Shown: in pieces, positions 4,786-5,959 of the stretch
Layout of the letters: each line of letters opens with the position of its first letter
Numbering within the stretch: position 1 is the first letter of the stretch
Made by a program: the position numbers and the translations under genes
Notes under the pieces: model-generated
Database searches by the model: none
What the model was told of the DNA's origin: nothing
Seen by the model: the letters and a program-made list of their open reading frames with translations, nothing else
Origin: Actinomycetota bacterium
GTDB taxonomy: Bacteria > Actinomycetota > Acidimicrobiia > Acidimicrobiales > JACCXE01
Reading direction: 5' to 3'
Length of the DNA: 5,959 bases
Assembly (NCBI GenBank): GCA_013697265.1
Contig: JACCXE010000201.1
Location: 1 to 5,959, forward strand

Positions 4786-5214
4786 CTATCTCTTGACTTC
4801 GATGCCCATCGAGCGGGCGGTGCCGGCGACCTGAAGCATGGCTGCTTCGAGGTCGTTGGCGTTCAGGTCGGGCATCTTGGTCTTGGCGATCTCTTCGACC
4901 TGGGCCTTGGTGACCGAGCCGGCGGTTTCGCGCCCGGCCGTCGCCGCGCCCTTCTCGAGACCCGCGGCCTGGCGCAGCAGAGCCGGCGTCGGCGGGGTCT
5001 TGAGGATGAACGTGAAGCTGCGGTCTTCGTAGATCGTGATCTCGACCGGGATGACCTGGCCCCGCTGGTTCTCGGTCTGGGCGTTGTATTGCTTGACGAA
5101 GTCCATGGTTGCGACGCCGTGGGGACCAAGCGCCGTACCAACCGGGGGTGCGGCGGTGGCCGCCCCGGCGGGGAGCTGGATCTTGACGATCGCGGTGACC
5201 TTCTTGCGTGCCAT
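4786..5214 (-). CDS. rplK: 50S ribosomal protein L11
   Basis: L11 binds the GTPase-associated region of 23S rRNA, supports elongation factor function and RelA activation, and forms part of the thiostrepton-binding cleft. The product is 142 residues, the standard length. The N-terminal domain carries KKVTAIVKIQLPAGAA (4-19), PPVGTALGPHGVATMDF (23-39) and KQYNAQT (41-47). The C-terminal RNA-binding domain carries SVTKAQVEEIAKTKMPDLNA (99-118) and a GTARSMGIEV ending. Two residues differ from the usual pattern: Thr27 where Pro is common, and Ala35 where Asn is common. ATG at 5214 has the SD AAAGGA, which overlaps the nusG stop; the two genes are 12 nt apart. It ends in TAG and is probably co-transcribed with nusG and rplA. 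Confidence 0.97.
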   Translation of the reverse strand: MARKKVTAIVKIQLPAGAATAAPPVGTALGPHGVATMDFVKQYNAQTENQRGQVIPVEITIYEDRSFTFILKTPPTPALLRQAAGLEKGAATAGRETAGSVTKAQVEEIAKTKMPDLNANDLEAAMLQVAGTARSMGIEVKR

Positions 5215-5226
5215 AACTGCTGTCCT

Positions 5227-5628
5227 TTAGAGCTTCGCCACTTGGGCGAAATCGAGCTCGACCGGGGTTTCCCGGCCGAAGATGTTGACGAGAACCTTGA
5301 GCTTGAGCTGGTCCTCGTTGATTTCTGCAATCGTGCCGGTGAAGTCGGCGAACGGGCCTTCCTTGACCCGCACCGACTCGCCATTTTCATAGGCCGACTT
5401 GGGCCGGCTCTTCTTGGGCTCGCCCTCGGCGCCTTCGACCGGAACCTGGAGGAAGTTCTCTACGTCCTTGCGGCGCAGGGGGGTGGGCTTGGCGCCCGAG
5501 CCGACGAAACCGGTGACGCCGGGCGTGTTGCGCACCACGAACCACGAGTCGTCGTCGAGTTCGCAGCGAACGAGGAGGTAGCCCGGGAACATTTTCTTGG
5601 TGACCACGACCTTGCGGCCGTTCTTCAA
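5227..5628 (-). pseudogene. nusG: NusG, C-terminal part (rest of NGN domain and KOW domain) after an internal stop
   Basis: NusG binds RNA polymerase and, through its KOW domain, Rho or ribosomal protein S10. This is the downstream part of a nusG reading frame that is otherwise continuous with 5647-5959. From TTG 5628 (a leucine codon in the full frame) it has 133 residues: the second half of the NGN domain with MFPGYLLVRCELDDDSWFVV (13-32) and NTPGVTGFVGSG (34-45), a linker, then the KOW domain with GESVRVKEGPFADFTG (83-98) and NIFGRETPVELDF (115-127). The sequence is well conserved with no other defect. The in-frame codons between the stop and TTG read E-D-V-I-E and belong to the gene. TTG reinitiation has only a poor SD and would give a half NGN domain. 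It ends in TAA, 12 nt before rplK. Confidence 0.85.
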
Positions 5629-5643
5629 CTCGATGACGTCTTC

Positions 5644-5646
5644 TTA
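5644..5646 (-). other. nusG: In-frame TAA stop inside nusG
   Basis: On the minus strand the codons read ATT-CCT-TAA-GAA-GAC-GTC-ATC-GAG-TTG-AAG-AAC-GGC, that is I-P-stop-E-D-V-I-E-L-K-N-G. E. coli NusG has VPTEEVVEI at this point, so one residue is replaced by a stop with no frameshift. The simplest ancestor codons are CAA (Gln), GAA (Glu) or AAA (Lys), each one base away. nusG itself and vapC terminate with TAA, so TAA is used as a stop here. Confidence 0.9.
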
Positions 5647-5875
5647 AGGAATGACCACTTCATAAATGTGGTCTTCCATGTTCATCGAGGCGATGCGGCT
5701 CTCGAGGTTGCTCTTCACCTTCTTCTCGTAACCGGAGTACGAGTGGATCACGAACCACTGGCCGGGACGGTCGTAAGGACTCTGCGGCGGCGCCACATCC
5801 TCCTCGTCGTCGGCTTCGGCGGCTTCGCCGGTGACCTCGGCCTGTTCGTTGAGCAAGTCTTCGGCGGTAACAACG

Positions 5876-5926
5876 TCGGGCGCGGGCTCGTCGGCCACAG
5901 CCGCATCGGGCGCAGGCTCGTCGGCC
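5876..5926 (-). repeat. Short direct repeat coding ADEPAPD twice in the NusG extension
   Basis: Plus-strand positions 5876-5895 and 5907-5926 are 20-nt units differing at one base (TCGGGCGC[G/A]GGCTCGTCGGC), with 11 nt between them. Both are in frame and encode A-D-E-P-A-P-D. This is a local duplication in a low-complexity acidic region. Confidence 0.8.
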
Positions 5927-5959
5927 GCACGCTCTTCGGCTGCGGGACCGACTGCACCC

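Larger units (their letters stand above)
5644..5959 (-). pseudogene. nusG: NusG, N-terminal part: acidic extension and first half of the NGN domain, open at the window edge
   Basis: The frame is open from the right edge to the TAA at 5644-5646. The NGN domain begins at GQWFVIHSYSGYEKKVKSNL (about 5758 down) and continues through SMNMEDHIYEVVIP before the stop, so the domain is cut in the middle. Before it lies an acidic, Ala/Pro/Glu-rich stretch without predicted fold, including two copies of ADEPAPD. A long acidic N-terminal extension is usual in actinobacterial NusG. GTG at 5898 is a possible start giving 84 residues, but the frame stays open upstream and no SD precedes that GTG, so the true start is probably outside the window. 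With one sense codon in place of the TAA, the protein from GTG 5898 would be 223 residues, ending as a complete NusG. Confidence 0.85.

Noticed and set aside
5227..5959. Genome-wide reassignment of TAA to an amino acid
   Set aside because: TAA is the natural terminator of nusG itself (5227-5229) and of the PIN toxin gene (1640-1642), at the expected protein ends. No other conserved gene here contains an internal TAA.
1..5959. tRNA, rRNA or CRISPR array
   Set aside because: No cloverleaf, rRNA-like stretch or regularly spaced repeat was seen by eye on either strand.

Overview
The window is part of the conserved nusG-rplK-rplA-rplJ-rplL-rpoB ribosomal protein/RNA polymerase cluster, read entirely on the minus strand (right to left). 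Base composition is GC-rich, starts are mixed ATG/GTG/TTG with good Shine-Dalgarno (SD) sequences, NusG carries a long acidic N-terminal extension, and L10 and L1 carry Ala/Glu-rich tails. This fits an actinobacterium (Actinomycetota), perhaps the Acidimicrobiia; the class-level guess is an inference from protein style.

Layout in the direction of transcription: nusG (open to the right edge, interrupted by one in-frame TAA at 5644-5646), rplK (5214-4786), rplA (4709-3957), then about 2.3 kb of non-ribosomal DNA, then an L10-type leader RNA, rplJ (1441-698), rplL (692-309), a strong intercistronic hairpin, two good-looking promoters, and a probable rpoB start at the left edge.

The accessory block between rplA and rplJ holds a Tat-exported phosphoesterase/phospholipase C family protein (PF04185 type) with a Thr-rich stalk and an IPTTG-plus-membrane-helix C terminus, followed by a VapBC-type toxin-antitoxin pair (AbrB-fold antitoxin, PIN toxin) whose genes overlap by 4 nt. 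The phosphoesterase gene is bracketed by a 40-nt imperfect direct repeat (36/40 identical). One copy is the real 3' end of rplA plus its first downstream bases. The other lies just after the phosphoesterase stop and still spells the last residues and stop codon of L1. This suggests that the gene was inserted at the 3' end of rplA with duplication or replacement of that end.

Regulation visible in the sequence: a structured leader before rplJ with two small hairpins inside a closing stem, a 7-nt anti-SD that can pair with the rplJ SD, and an alternative stem that would mask the anti-SD. After rplL, a 14-bp perfect inverted repeat enclosing a 6-bp hairpin resembles a terminator/attenuator or RNase III processing site, and rpoB promoters follow it. 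The most surprising points are the stop codon inside nusG, an essential gene, and the rplA-end repeats around the phosphoesterase gene.
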